The notes below the pieces were generated by a model that ran no database searches, was not told the origin of the DNA, and saw only the letters and a program-made list of their open reading frames with translations. Shown here one piece after another: positions 9,109 to 17,816 of a stretch of 37,574 nucleotides of DNA. How positions within the stretch are numbered: the stretch's first letter is position 1; the number at the start of each line of letters is the position of its first letter. A program made the translations under genes and the position numbers. Source of the stretch: CAZEGV01 sp964511645 (GTDB lineage Bacteria; Bacteroidota; Bacteroidia; Cytophagales; JAAEPT01); assembly GCA_964511645.1 (NCBI GenBank), contig CAZEGV010000027.1, positions 1 to 37,574 of the forward strand, given 5' to 3'.

Positions 9109-9772
9109 AGCTAGTTTTTAATACCCCAATTTCAGTAATTAATCGTTTTATTTCATCTATATCAGTACAGGTATAAATGCCTCTCACAAAATTCTCTTTG
9201 TCAACCAATAAAACTTTATCACTGTGCAAAAAATTTCCAGAAAATTGCTCATCTTCTAATGCAGACAAGAAATAACCTGTCCTAGCATGGGTGTAAATAG
9301 CTTCTTTCTCTCCTGTCAGAAAATGCCAAATTCCTTTATCAATAGTGTAGCTATCAGCATAAGCTTTTAAAATTTTGGGTGTGTCATTACTCGGATTTAC
9401 AGAATAACTTAATATAATAACATCTTCACTTTCCCGAAAGGTTTCATAAACGTCCTTTAAATTTTCAGTCATTTTAGGGCATTGCTTCCCACAGGTAGTA
9501 AAAATATAATCTACAATTTTGATCTTACCACTCAGTTGAGTTTTTCCTATTTCTTCGTTGTGCTGATTAATAAAGCTACGGTACGGCACTTGATGATAAA
9601 TGGTGTCTGTCACCTTTTTCCCTTCTATTACATAAGATGTATCACCCACTGGAAAGTAATGAGGCAAACTAGGAAGGTTACTATTAAAACCGAAAAGTAA
9701 AACTGTAAAGTAAAAAAAAATAGGCATCACTAAGAGAATTAGTAAGATGCCTATTTTTGTATTCCATTTCAT
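9092..9772 (-). CDS. SCO1/SenC copper chaperone for the CuA site
   Basis: The 226-residue protein has one N-terminal membrane anchor (about 7-28) and a thioredoxin-fold domain facing the periplasm. The copper ligands of the family are all present: Cys94 and Cys98 in TTCGKQCPKM, and His183 in FLHSDKVLLVD. SCO proteins deliver copper to CuA of oxidase subunit II or keep its cysteines reduced. The gene lies 11 bases after the subunit IV gene and runs into DUF420, so copper loading is encoded with the oxidase. The CGKQC form differs from the commoner CPxxC spelling, but the spacing is right. Confidence 0.93.
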   Translation of the reverse strand: MKWNTKIGILLILLVMPIFFYFTVLLFGFNSNLPSLPHYFPVGDTSYVIEGKKVTDTIYHQVPYRSFINQHNEEIGKTQLSGKIKIVDYIFTTCGKQCPKMTENLKDVYETFRESEDVIILSYSVNPSNDTPKILKAYADSYTIDKGIWHFLTGEKEAIYTHARTGYFLSALEDEQFSGNFLHSDKVLLVDKENFVRGIYTCTDIDEIKRLITEIGVLKTSYGDLE

Positions 9773-9783
9773 ATTGCGAACTA

Positions 9784-10125
9784 TTATCTACCCCAAATAG
9801 TAGAAAGAGCATTTTCTAAAGCAGTCGACTCAAAATAGAAAGCCAATACTAGCCACATCAAAAGTACTAAAGGTCCCAATACCGACCATGCTAAAGCTTT
9901 TTTCTCATGTCCCATGTGCATAAACTCAGACATAATGAAAAAAGCTTTTACAAAAGTAAGTGCTATAAATATAAAGTTTCGTAAACCTCCTGCGTGCATA
10001 CTAAAAGCAAAAATATATTCTATTGCTGTAACAACACCTAATATTCCTGCAATCATCCATATTTTTCGGATTACTTTTTTATCCGCTGGTATTATAGGAT
10101 GGTCTATTTTTTGTTCATGTAACAT
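9784..10125 (-). CDS. Cytochrome c oxidase subunit IV (prokaryotic COX4 type)
   Basis: The 113-residue membrane protein has three helices (about 22-40, 50-70 and 78-98). It carries the Bacteroidota subunit IV phrases AIEYIFAFS, TFVKAFFIMSEFMHMGHEKK and WLVLAFYFES. It is a small structural subunit of the aa3/caa3 oxidase without redox centres. It lies between subunit III and SCO1 in the usual order. The 45-base gap to the subunit III gene holds only AT-rich sequence. Confidence 0.88.
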   Translation of the reverse strand: MLHEQKIDHPIIPADKKVIRKIWMIAGILGVVTAIEYIFAFSMHAGGLRNFIFIALTFVKAFFIMSEFMHMGHEKKALAWSVLGPLVLLMWLVLAFYFESTALENALSTIWGR

Positions 10126-10170
10126 ATCTAAAATATTTTATAATGAATAATAACTATTATTTTGAATAAC

Positions 10171-10908
10171 TTATACTAAGTAGAAGAATGTAAATACAAA
10201 TACCCAAACTAAATCAACAAAGTGCCAGTATAACCCTACTTTCTCAATCATTTCATAATGACCTCTCTCTTGGTACAATCCCGTAGCTGCTCTATAGAAT
10301 ATAATAATATTAATAATTATACCTGATAGTACGTGAGTACCGTGAAATCCTGTGATAAAGAAAAAGAATTGAGCAAAGTGAGATGGTCCATATTCATTTT
10401 GAACAAGATTAGCACCGAAAACAGTAGTGCCATCTGCAAGTGTCATACCATGAGCCGTACCATGTATAAAGTGCATCCATTCCCAAGCTTGACAGCCAAT
10501 AAATGCCATACCACCAAGAATTGTCCACAACATCCATTTAGCTACTGCTGCTTGATCCATACGTTTGCCAGCATCTACGGCTAGTACCATAGTTACCGAT
10601 GACATAATCAATACAAATGTCATAATCCCTACAAAAATTAACGGATAACCTGAACCCAACACAGGTATAGAATCAAATACTTTTTCTGGTACTGGCCATT
10701 TATCCAACGATGGGATATATATTTGTCCTTCTATGATAGAATTTGCAGCTTTATTAAACCTTGAAAATCCATACGATGCCAAAAATGCTGAAAAAGTAAA
10801 GGCATCCGACACCAAAAAGAACCACATCATCAGTTTACCATAACTGGCACCCATTGGGCTTTTTCCTCCGCCCCATAAATTTTCTTCGTTAACAATTGCA
10901 GTTGACAT
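10171..10908 (-). CDS. Cytochrome c oxidase subunit III (second copy in operon)
   Basis: The 245-residue membrane protein carries family marks such as MMWFFLVSDAFTFSAF, TGFHGTHVLSG and the closing YWHFVDLVWVFVFTFFY. Subunit III stabilises the catalytic subunit and proton uptake; it has no metal. Compared with the preceding subunit III gene, this one has a longer loop between its second and third helices (about residues 55-80) and a periplasmic insertion around HGTAHGMTLADGTT. It starts 7 bases after the preceding gene. Two adjacent subunit III genes are normal in Bacteroidota oxidase clusters. Confidence 0.93.
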   Translation of the reverse strand: MSTAIVNEENLWGGGKSPMGASYGKLMMWFFLVSDAFTFSAFLASYGFSRFNKAANSIIEGQIYIPSLDKWPVPEKVFDSIPVLGSGYPLIFVGIMTFVLIMSSVTMVLAVDAGKRMDQAAVAKWMLWTILGGMAFIGCQAWEWMHFIHGTAHGMTLADGTTVFGANLVQNEYGPSHFAQFFFFITGFHGTHVLSGIIINIIIFYRAATGLYQERGHYEMIEKVGLYWHFVDLVWVFVFTFFYLV

Positions 10909-10915
10909 ATCTTTT

Positions 10916-11509
10916 TTAATTATAATTTAACAGTAAAAATACATATAAATAAATCCAAAGCAAGCCTAGGAAGTGCCAAAATATAGTAGAACTCTCGAAT
11001 CTACGCTTGACACTATCGGTGTACTTAGGAAGTATAATAACGAATAATAACGAAACTAAGTAAAGTAACGCTATAATAATATGAGCAATATGAACCCAAA
11101 CAAGGATATAAATAATAGATGCCGAAGAGTTACTACCTGGTCCTCCTACGGCAAAACCTTGATTAAATAAATCCATCCAAGCTTCCTGCTGAATATACAT
11201 AAACGCAAAACCCAATACAATGGTTAGTACTACTAATAACTTAGCTATATTTTCTTTTCCTCTATTAAAAAGGAGTAACCCTAATTGCTGAACGATACTA
11301 CTTATTATAATTACAACAGTACTCCAAACAAATATACTTGGAATTGTTAAATCTGCCCAATTACCCTCCGCTTTACGTACAATAAGGTAAGATGTAAGTC
11401 CCGCAAATATCATCACGATAGATATCATAGATATCCAAATAATCATTTTTTTAGGATGAACTACTGATCCTTCTTTATTGTCAATATTTTCTATAAATGA
11501 TGCTTTCAT
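10916..11509 (-). CDS. Cytochrome c oxidase subunit III family protein (first copy)
   Basis: The 197-residue protein has five predicted helices and the shape of the short subunit III family. It has KKMIIWISMISIVMIFAGL near the N-terminus, VWVHIAHIIIALLYLV in the middle and a FWHFLGLLWIYLYVFLL ending. The start codon shares one base with the stop of the cyoE gene (TAATG), so it is translated by coupling. It pairs with the 245-residue copy that follows. Whether both occupy one enzyme complex cannot be told from sequence. Confidence 0.9.
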   Translation of the reverse strand: MKASFIENIDNKEGSVVHPKKMIIWISMISIVMIFAGLTSYLIVRKAEGNWADLTIPSIFVWSTVVIIISSIVQQLGLLLFNRGKENIAKLLVVLTIVLGFAFMYIQQEAWMDLFNQGFAVGGPGSNSSASIIYILVWVHIAHIIIALLYLVSLLFVIILPKYTDSVKRRFESSTIFWHFLGLLWIYLYVFLLLNYN

Positions 11510-12393
11510 TAAACTTTATCTAATACGTAAGCAATCTGAACAATTGGTAAATACAAAAATGACCCAAACATTATATATAATGCGGATTTTCTATCACATT
11601 TTTGCATCAACCTAAAGGTTGTCATTAAAAATACAATCCCTGTTAAAGTCACAATAATTGCTGAGGTCTTGCCCGTCAAATTAATAAAAAATGGCAATAA
11701 AGATAAGGGTGTTAACAATAGTGTATAAGTCATGATGTTAAAAGCTGTTTTTAAATCCTTTCCTCCTTTAGAAGGCAATAATTTAAATCCTGCTCTTTTA
11801 TAATCTTCATCGGCAATCCAAGCCACTGCCCAAAAGTGAGGAAATTGCCAAATAAATTGAATCCCGAACAAAATCAAGGCTTCTATTGTGATACTACCCT
11901 GAGCAGCAACCCAACCGATTAATGGTGGTAAAGCACCTGGAACAGCTCCTGCAAATACAGCTATCGGACCAACTCTTTTGAGCGGTGTGTAAACAAAACC
12001 ATACAGTAGTAATGAAATAAATGACAACAAAGCAGTCAGTGGATTACAATACATATAATGCACATATAAACCTATAATACCTATAACCAAACCAAAGATA
12101 GCAGCCTCAGTCGCTGACAATCTTCCTGTAGGCAAGGGGCGGTTCATTGTCCTATTCATTAATTTATCATACTCCACCTCTATTATTTGGTTAATAATGT
12201 TAGCTGCTCCAGTCACCATAAAACCACCTACAGCAAACAACATTAAGTTTACTATGCTAATTTCTCTAGGTGAGGCTAATATATATATCATAGACCCAGA
12301 AAAAGCTACTAAAAAACTTAATCTAAATTTAAGTAATTGTCCAAAGGATTTTACTTTTTCTATAATTGATATGTTAGTGTATACCTGATCCAA
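11509..12393 (-). CDS. cyoE: Protoheme IX farnesyltransferase (heme O synthase)
   Basis: This UbiA-family membrane enzyme of 294 residues attaches a farnesyl group to heme b to make heme O, the precursor of the heme a used by the oxidase next door. The first polyprenyl-diphosphate site reads NQIIEVEYDKLMNRTMNRPL (residues 68-87), with Glu72 where many homologues have Asp. The second is PHFWAVAWIADEDYKRAG. About nine helices are visible. It lies 99 bases after coxA, and its stop overlaps the first subunit III start. No heme A synthase (ctaA) is present in the window. Confidence 0.95.
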   Translation of the reverse strand: MDQVYTNISIIEKVKSFGQLLKFRLSFLVAFSGSMIYILASPREISIVNLMLFAVGGFMVTGAANIINQIIEVEYDKLMNRTMNRPLPTGRLSATEAAIFGLVIGIIGLYVHYMYCNPLTALLSFISLLLYGFVYTPLKRVGPIAVFAGAVPGALPPLIGWVAAQGSITIEALILFGIQFIWQFPHFWAVAWIADEDYKRAGFKLLPSKGGKDLKTAFNIMTYTLLLTPLSLLPFFINLTGKTSAIIVTLTGIVFLMTTFRLMQKCDRKSALYIMFGSFLYLPIVQIAYVLDKV

Positions 12394-12418
12394 GGATAAT
12401 AGTGTTAAAGAATTTATA

Positions 12419-12433
12419 ATAAGTAAGACTTAT
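12419..12433. other. 15-base palindrome between coxA and cyoE
   Basis: ATAAGT-AAG-ACTTAT is a perfect 6+3+6 inverted repeat in the 99-base gap, 26-40 bases before the cyoE start. No TAnnTTTG box is visible next to it. It could be an operator, an mRNA hairpin or chance in AT-rich DNA. Confidence 0.3.
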
Positions 12434-12492
12434 CAAAAAGATAGTCTCTCATTTACTAAAGTCACGCCTTAGTAAGACATGACATAAGTTTT

Positions 12493-14301
12493 TTATGACT
12501 CTATTTCTAAATTAGATTCTGGAGTTTCTGAGAAAGGAGTATTCTGAGGAATAAAATCAGACTCCGACCCAGGCTTACTATAATCATACGGCCATCTGTG
12601 TACCTCAGGAATATCTCCTGGCCAGTTACCGTGACCTAATGTGATTGGTGCTGTCCACTCAAGAGTTGTTGAACCCCAAGGATTCTGAGTTGCTTTTTTA
12701 CCTTTAAAGATACTGTAGAAGAAGTTAAAGCCAAATATCATCTGAGCAGAGAATGTGCATACTGCAGCAATTGTAACGAATACATTTACTTCATGTAAAA
12801 TATTAAATAATCCAGAACCTTCTACGGCAAACGAATAATAACGTCTAGGGAAACCTGCTATCCCTAAATAGTGCATTGGGAAGAAAACCATATATACCCC
12901 TACAAAAGTCAACCAGAAGTGAAGCATCCCTAAACGAGGATCCATCATTCTTCCAAACATTTTTGGAAACCAATGGTAAACACCTGCCATCATACCAAAG
13001 AACGAAGCGGCACCCATCACCAAGTGAAAGTGAGCTACAATAAAGTAAGTATCATGTAACTGAATATCTAAAGCGGCATTACCTAACACAATACCTGTCA
13101 CACCTCCTGCTACAAATAATGAAACCAATCCAATTGCAAACAACATAGCTGGAGTAAAAATTATATTCCCTCTCCAAAGTGTTGTAATATAATTAAAAGC
13201 TTTTACAGCTGAAGGAACCGCAATAATTAAAGTCAAAAACATAAATATAGAACCTAACATTGGATCCATCCCTGATACAAACATATGGTGTGCCCATACA
13301 ATGCATGACAAAAACCCAATTCCTGCCATCGAAGCAATCATTGCTTTATAACCAAAAATTGGTTTACGTGAATTTGTTGCGATTACCTCTGAAGTAATCC
13401 CCAATGATGGTAAAATCACAATGTACACCTCTGGATGCCCCAAGAACCAAAATAAATGTTGATACAAAACAGGGCTACCTCCTACGTGATCTAGTGCTTC
13501 ACCAACTATATAGATATCCGATAAATAGAATGAAGTCCCAAAACTTCTATCAAAAACTAATAATAAAGCTGCCGATAATAAAACAGGGAATGAAACCAAA
13601 CCTACAATTGCAGTCACAAAAAAGGACCAAACCGTTAATGGAAGTCTATCAAATGACATTCCTTTTGTTCTAAGGTTAATTATCGTTGCGATATAATTAA
13701 TCCCTCCTAATAATGATGATACAATAAATAGAGCCATAGCAACAAGCCACAAAGTCATTCCTAACTTAGAACCGTCCATTGCTTGCGGTAAGGCACTTAA
13801 AGGTGGATAAGCTACCCAAGAACCAGATGCTGGACCTGTCTCAACAAAGAATGAAGAAAACATTACGATACTAGACAATACAAATATCCAATACGAAAGC
13901 ATATTCATAAATCCTGACGCCATGTCTCTAGCTCCAATCTGTAACGGGATAAGGAAATTACTAAATGTACCACTTAATCCTGCTGTAAGTACGAAAAACA
14001 CCATAATGGTACCATGCATTGTAACCATTGCGAGGAATCTTCCTTTATTAATACTACCATTCTCAACCCATCCATCACCAAGGACACTTCCTATCCAAGA
14101 AAGATCAGCATCTGGAAAAGCCAATTGTAACCTAAACATCACTGATAGCATACCACCAATAAATGCCCAAACAATTCCTGAAATTAAATACTGTTTAGCA
14201 ATAACCTTATGGTCATAACTAAAAACGTACTTTTGAATAAATGATAATTCGTGGTGCTCATCGTGAGCGTGATCATCATGTGTATCTAATGCTACAGCCA
14301 T
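12493..14301 (-). CDS. coxA: Cytochrome c oxidase subunit I (aa3, type A1)
   Basis: The 602-residue catalytic subunit reduces oxygen at a heme a3-CuB centre and pumps protons. All ligands are present: His96 and His426 for heme a, His424 for heme a3, and His289, His338 and His339 for CuB with Tyr293 for the cross-link. Glu291 in GHPEVY marks the A1 family. D-channel residues Asp126 and Asn133 (GARDMASGFMN) and K-channel Lys367 (SAVKAFNY) are also seen, so both proton paths look intact. The N-terminus has a His/Asp-rich stretch (THDDHAHDEHHE, residues 7-18). It follows coxB by 42 bases. Confidence 0.97.
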   Translation of the reverse strand: MAVALDTHDDHAHDEHHELSFIQKYVFSYDHKVIAKQYLISGIVWAFIGGMLSVMFRLQLAFPDADLSWIGSVLGDGWVENGSINKGRFLAMVTMHGTIMVFFVLTAGLSGTFSNFLIPLQIGARDMASGFMNMLSYWIFVLSSIVMFSSFFVETGPASGSWVAYPPLSALPQAMDGSKLGMTLWLVAMALFIVSSLLGGINYIATIINLRTKGMSFDRLPLTVWSFFVTAIVGLVSFPVLLSAALLLVFDRSFGTSFYLSDIYIVGEALDHVGGSPVLYQHLFWFLGHPEVYIVILPSLGITSEVIATNSRKPIFGYKAMIASMAGIGFLSCIVWAHHMFVSGMDPMLGSIFMFLTLIIAVPSAVKAFNYITTLWRGNIIFTPAMLFAIGLVSLFVAGGVTGIVLGNAALDIQLHDTYFIVAHFHLVMGAASFFGMMAGVYHWFPKMFGRMMDPRLGMLHFWLTFVGVYMVFFPMHYLGIAGFPRRYYSFAVEGSGLFNILHEVNVFVTIAAVCTFSAQMIFGFNFFYSIFKGKKATQNPWGSTTLEWTAPITLGHGNWPGDIPEVHRWPYDYSKPGSESDFIPQNTPFSETPESNLEIES

Positions 14302-14343
14302 TTTTTTCTCTTTTATAATCTAAGATAAAGTTTAACGAAGCTT

Positions 14344-16038
14344 TTAAAGCTCTACTATACTTAATTCAGTTCTTCTATTTAATTCCCTTCCTTCAGCAGT
14401 TTCATTGTCTGCTACAGGTTCTGTTTCACCTTTTCCTGTATGTTCTAATCTTGATTTTTTAATTTTAAAATCTAACAAATAAGATTTTACAGCATGGGCT
14501 CTTTCTTCCGAAAGTGTCATATTAGCAACATCATCTCCTTGGCTATCAGTATGACCAATTAATGCTATTTTCATATGTGAATTTTCCTCTAATAAAAGAA
14601 TCAACTTATGTAATTCTTGTTTAGAACTTCTTTTTAAGTGAGCACTACCTGTATCAAAAAATACATTTCGAAGGGCTACTTTAGCACCAACTTCAATCTT
14701 ACTCAAAACTACATCACTACTATTAAATTTCGTTCCTGAATAATCATCGCCCAAATTCACATTCTGAGAACTGAATAAGTAATTCTCTAAAGAATATGTA
14801 ACACCATAATCTGAGCCTTTAGGCAATGAAAAACTATACTTTCCGCTTGCATCTGATACTGTATTCTCCGAAATATCTCCTGTTTCATTATTAATAACAC
14901 TTACTTTAGCTAATAAAGGATTTCCTTCTGCATCTTTTACTAAACCAGATATCGTTACGTATTCCACCTTCTCTCCAGAAAGTTGATCCAAATAAGTTGC
15001 GTATTCTCCGATAAGGCTTGGACTATATTGTTGAAGCTGTTCTAAGATATAATCTTTACTCCCTTTAGACCAAGGTTTTTGAGAAGTATACCATTTCTGA
15101 TACTCTTTTTCTGTCTCTACAACAACTTTATATCTCATATTAAAATGACCATTACCACAAATCTCAGCACAGACCATCTCATAATTAAAGTCTGGGTTAT
15201 TTAACTTTTGTCTCATCTCAGATGTTGTTACATCTGGCACAAATGAAAATTTAGTAGGGCTACCTGGTACAGCATCCATTTTCACTCTAAAGTGAGGGAT
15301 AAATACTGAGTGCAAAACATCTTTTGCCCTAATATAAATAATTGCTTTTCTACCTGCAGGAAGATGAATTTCTCTAGGAGTAAAGTCATCTAATCCTGCT
15401 TTGTCTTCTACTTTAAGCCCGAAGCTATTTTCAGCATCAATTCTTCTGAAGTAATGTGTGCCTAGTTTACCGTCAGCTCCTGGATAACGACAACTCCATT
15501 TGAATTGCTCTCCGACCACCTCTAACTCAACAACGTTTTGTTTTTGAATTTGCTCAGTAGTCATTGTATCTGTAATATTTGTCCATTCTTGCCAACCATT
15601 AAAAATAAGATAAGTCAATACAATAGCAGGAATCACCGTCCAAGCTAATTCTAATGCAGAATTATCTGGAAAAAATTTAGCTTTAGTTTCTTTTTTATAT
15701 TGATACTTATGAGCAAAGACAAACAATAATGCGTTCACAACAATCATCACTATAATACAAATCACCAAAGAGACCCATAACATACTATCTGTAATTTTAC
15801 CATGTATGGTAGACGCTTCTGGTAACATATAATCATCCATCCGACCAAAAGTATACCAAAAGAATAATCCAAACATTCCACCCATAAAGATGAGGAACAA
15901 TGTTGCATTTAGCTTATTCAAACCAAAACCTTTCTTTTCATCATCACCCTTTACTGCTGACAATGCAGACTGAACTCTGAAAATCAAAATTAAGATAACC
16001 ACAATCAATAATATCGCAAGACCTATCATTAAACTCAT
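14344..16038 (-). CDS. coxB: Cytochrome c oxidase subunit II fused to a carboxypeptidase-regulatory-like domain and an OmpA peptidoglycan-binding domain
   Basis: Residues 1-150 hold four hydrophobic helices (about 3-20, 45-64, 86-109 and 130-148), the usual Bacteroidota form. Residues 165-315 are the CuA domain with His243, Cys290, Glu292, Cys294, His298 and Met301 (CAEICGNGHFNM), so the electron-accepting site is complete. Instead of ending near residue 330-360, the frame continues. Residues about 362-448 resemble a carboxypeptidase-regulatory-like beta domain (ISGLVKDAEGNPLLAKVSV, SDASGKYSFSLPKG). Residues about 452-564 are an OmpA C-terminal domain: NVFFDTGSAHLKRSS, IGHTDSQGDD, LSEERAHAVKSYL, NRRTELSI. 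Asp498 and Arg513 are 15 apart, as in the pair that binds diaminopimelate in OmpA. No c-type heme motif is fused. It is first in the oxidase operon. Wall anchoring is inferred; the domain order is directly visible in one open frame. Confidence 0.95.
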   Translation of the reverse strand: MSLMIGLAILLIVVILILIFRVQSALSAVKGDDEKKGFGLNKLNATLFLIFMGGMFGLFFWYTFGRMDDYMLPEASTIHGKITDSMLWVSLVICIIVMIVVNALLFVFAHKYQYKKETKAKFFPDNSALELAWTVIPAIVLTYLIFNGWQEWTNITDTMTTEQIQKQNVVELEVVGEQFKWSCRYPGADGKLGTHYFRRIDAENSFGLKVEDKAGLDDFTPREIHLPAGRKAIIYIRAKDVLHSVFIPHFRVKMDAVPGSPTKFSFVPDVTTSEMRQKLNNPDFNYEMVCAEICGNGHFNMRYKVVVETEKEYQKWYTSQKPWSKGSKDYILEQLQQYSPSLIGEYATYLDQLSGEKVEYVTISGLVKDAEGNPLLAKVSVINNETGDISENTVSDASGKYSFSLPKGSDYGVTYSLENYLFSSQNVNLGDDYSGTKFNSSDVVLSKIEVGAKVALRNVFFDTGSAHLKRSSKQELHKLILLLEENSHMKIALIGHTDSQGDDVANMTLSEERAHAVKSYLLDFKIKKSRLEHTGKGETEPVADNETAEGRELNRRTELSIVEL

Positions 16039-16082
16039 AATTTACTACCTCTTTTTTATCTAACTCTTATAAAATCTTCACT

Positions 16083-16118
16083 AACACTCTATTGAGTGTT
16101 TTTGTAGCCCCAAAATTA
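16083..16118 (-). promoter_or_regulatory. Candidate coxB promoter with a hairpin at the predicted 5' end of the mRNA
   Basis: On the minus strand TAATTTTG (16118-16111) matches the TAnnTTTG box about 73 bases before the coxB start. No good TTG is seen at the usual distance upstream. Directly after the predicted start of transcription lies a perfect 7-bp hairpin, AACACTC/GAGTGTT with a 4-base loop (16083-16100). It could protect the transcript end or bind a regulator. Confidence 0.45.
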
Positions 16119-16295
16119 ACAAAAAAAAGCGTTCTAGCTAATGAATATCATTTTTTTTTACTCCTTATTTTAGGTTTAACTTCTTTAAGCTAAAATTTGA
16201 TTTTTGTACCTAGAGTGTCTAAATACACCTTATCATAACCTTATTTAGTTATTAGTAGCCTTTCAGACTTAGACACAATAGTTCATATTTCATAT

Positions 16296-16317
16296 AAAAG
16301 TGACAAGAATCACTTTT
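16296..16317. terminator. Second hairpin after actF, possible backup terminator
   Basis: AAAAGTGA (16296-16303) and TCACTTTT (16310-16317) form an 8-bp stem with a 6-base loop, with T residues at the 3' end on both strands. It lies about 40 bases past the main actF terminator in the 372-base actF-coxB gap. Apart from the two terminator-like hairpins and the coxB promoter region, I see nothing in that gap. Confidence 0.4.
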
Positions 16318-16354
16318 TCATCAAGAAAAATTTTAGCACTAAACAATGTGTATA

Positions 16355-16396
16355 AAAAAGGGCACCTTAAACGATGTCTAAGATGCCCTTTTCTTA
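16355..16396 (-). terminator. Intrinsic terminator of the act operon
   Basis: GGGCA-C-CTTA pairs with TAAG-A-TGCCC with one mismatch, and an A/T run on each side supplies the T tail on the minus strand. It begins 15 bases after the actF stop and separates the act operon from coxBA. Confidence 0.85.
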
Positions 16397-16410
16397 TGTT
16401 TATTCACCAT

Positions 16411-17799
16411 TTATGTATGGTGATGAATAGACTCCTCTAAGAATGGATGATTCTTTGCAATCAAACCAATAGTTGTTAACCCTTTTAATACAGTGAAGAC
16501 AAATAATCCTCCAAATACCATTGTTACTCCCACCTCAAAAAATAACATTCCTACATTCAGCCCACCATGCTCTTTTAATACTCCTGGTGCAATCATCAAA
16601 TAGAAATCAAACCAATGACCTATTAAAATCCCAATTGCTGCTACTTTTAACATTATTGTAACTCTCTTAGACCCTCTTGTCATCAAAAACAAGAATGGGA
16701 ACAAGAAATTAATTAATAAATTAATAACAAATATTGGTGCGTAATTACCCATATTAAAAAACAACCTCTCTACAAAATAGATTGTTTCTTCTGGAATATT
16801 TGAGTAATAGTACAAGATAAATTGAGAAAACCAGATATAAGTCCAGAAAATAGAAAATGCAAATAAGTATTTCCCTAAATCATGCAAGTGCTCTGTGCTC
16901 ACTACTTTTAGATAACCTGCTTCTTTCAAGAAAATTGTCAACAAAGTAATTACTGCAAGTCCTGACACAAACCAACTTGAGAATACAAACCAACCGAATA
17001 AAGTAGAAAACCAATGTGTATCAATTGACATAATCCAATCCCATGCTCCCATAGAAGAAGAAACACCAAAGAATACAATAAATCCAGCAGACCAGTTGAT
17101 AATTCTAGCATGATGTAATACTCCACCATTATTATCTTCTAATTTCGCTTCTCTTTTTAAGAAATAATGAAATAGTGACCAACCTCCAAGAATCACAACC
17201 ATTCTTCCAATGTAAAACGGGAGATTCAAGTACCATGTTTTAGAGGCAATGATATGATCTGTTTCTGCTATCCCGTCATGAGTCCAATGAAATAAGTCAT
17301 GAGACGAAAAGAAAAACAAACCTAGAGTCAATATTGTTGCTACCAGTAAATATGAGCCTAAAGATAAAAACACTCTAGTTAATCCCGCTGACCAGCCAGA
17401 CCAAGTCACATAATTAATGGCAAAGAAGAACACTCCAACTATTGCTAGTCCTAAGAAATAGATATTGTTTACCCATAACCCCACTTTTACTCTTTTCATA
17501 AAAGTGTATCCACCATGCTCTTCATGAGCACCATGATTTTCTACATGACCTGCGTTAGCATGCTCTATTGCTTCATTAGCCTGATGCATAGCTTCGTCAT
17601 GCCCCGAAGTATGTTCCACTAGTAAAGGTTGTTCCATAAGAGAAGCATGATGACCTGATGCGTGTGCAGGATCCCACCATCCTTGACTCAAGCCAAAGAT
17701 ACCAAATGCTGCCAATACAAGCCCTACTGCAATCACTTTAAATAAAGTAGACTTAGCCTTCCCTGTAAATTCAAAATTTTCTTCTACCATTTCTACCAT
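16411..17799 (-). CDS. actF: Alternative complex III subunit ActF (quinol:cytochrome c oxidoreductase membrane subunit)
   Basis: The 462-residue polytopic protein is the second large membrane subunit of Act, related to ActC/NrfD proteins, and ends the act operon. After a first helix (about 20-38) there is a soluble stretch (about 41-98) with eleven histidines at 46, 50, 51, 63, 67, 72, 80, 85, 89, 92 and 95, before nine or so further helices. The ActF family is recognisable by position and by segments such as GAWDWIMSIDTHWFSTLFG and YIWFSQFILYYYSNIPEE. The His-rich stretch is not needed for quinol chemistry and may bind metal. Assignment is supported by the intact ActABCDEF order. Confidence 0.93.
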   Translation of the reverse strand: MVEMVEENFEFTGKAKSTLFKVIAVGLVLAAFGIFGLSQGWWDPAHASGHHASLMEQPLLVEHTSGHDEAMHQANEAIEHANAGHVENHGAHEEHGGYTFMKRVKVGLWVNNIYFLGLAIVGVFFFAINYVTWSGWSAGLTRVFLSLGSYLLVATILTLGLFFFSSHDLFHWTHDGIAETDHIIASKTWYLNLPFYIGRMVVILGGWSLFHYFLKREAKLEDNNGGVLHHARIINWSAGFIVFFGVSSSMGAWDWIMSIDTHWFSTLFGWFVFSSWFVSGLAVITLLTIFLKEAGYLKVVSTEHLHDLGKYLFAFSIFWTYIWFSQFILYYYSNIPEETIYFVERLFFNMGNYAPIFVINLLINFLFPFLFLMTRGSKRVTIMLKVAAIGILIGHWFDFYLMIAPGVLKEHGGLNVGMLFFEVGVTMVFGGLFVFTVLKGLTTIGLIAKNHPFLEESIHHHT

Positions 17800-17816
17800 G
17801 ATATATTTTTAATAGG

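Noticed and set aside
10146..10161. AATAATA-AC-TATTATT palindrome between two oxidase genes
   Set aside because: It is made only of A and T in an AT-rich gap and is likely by chance.
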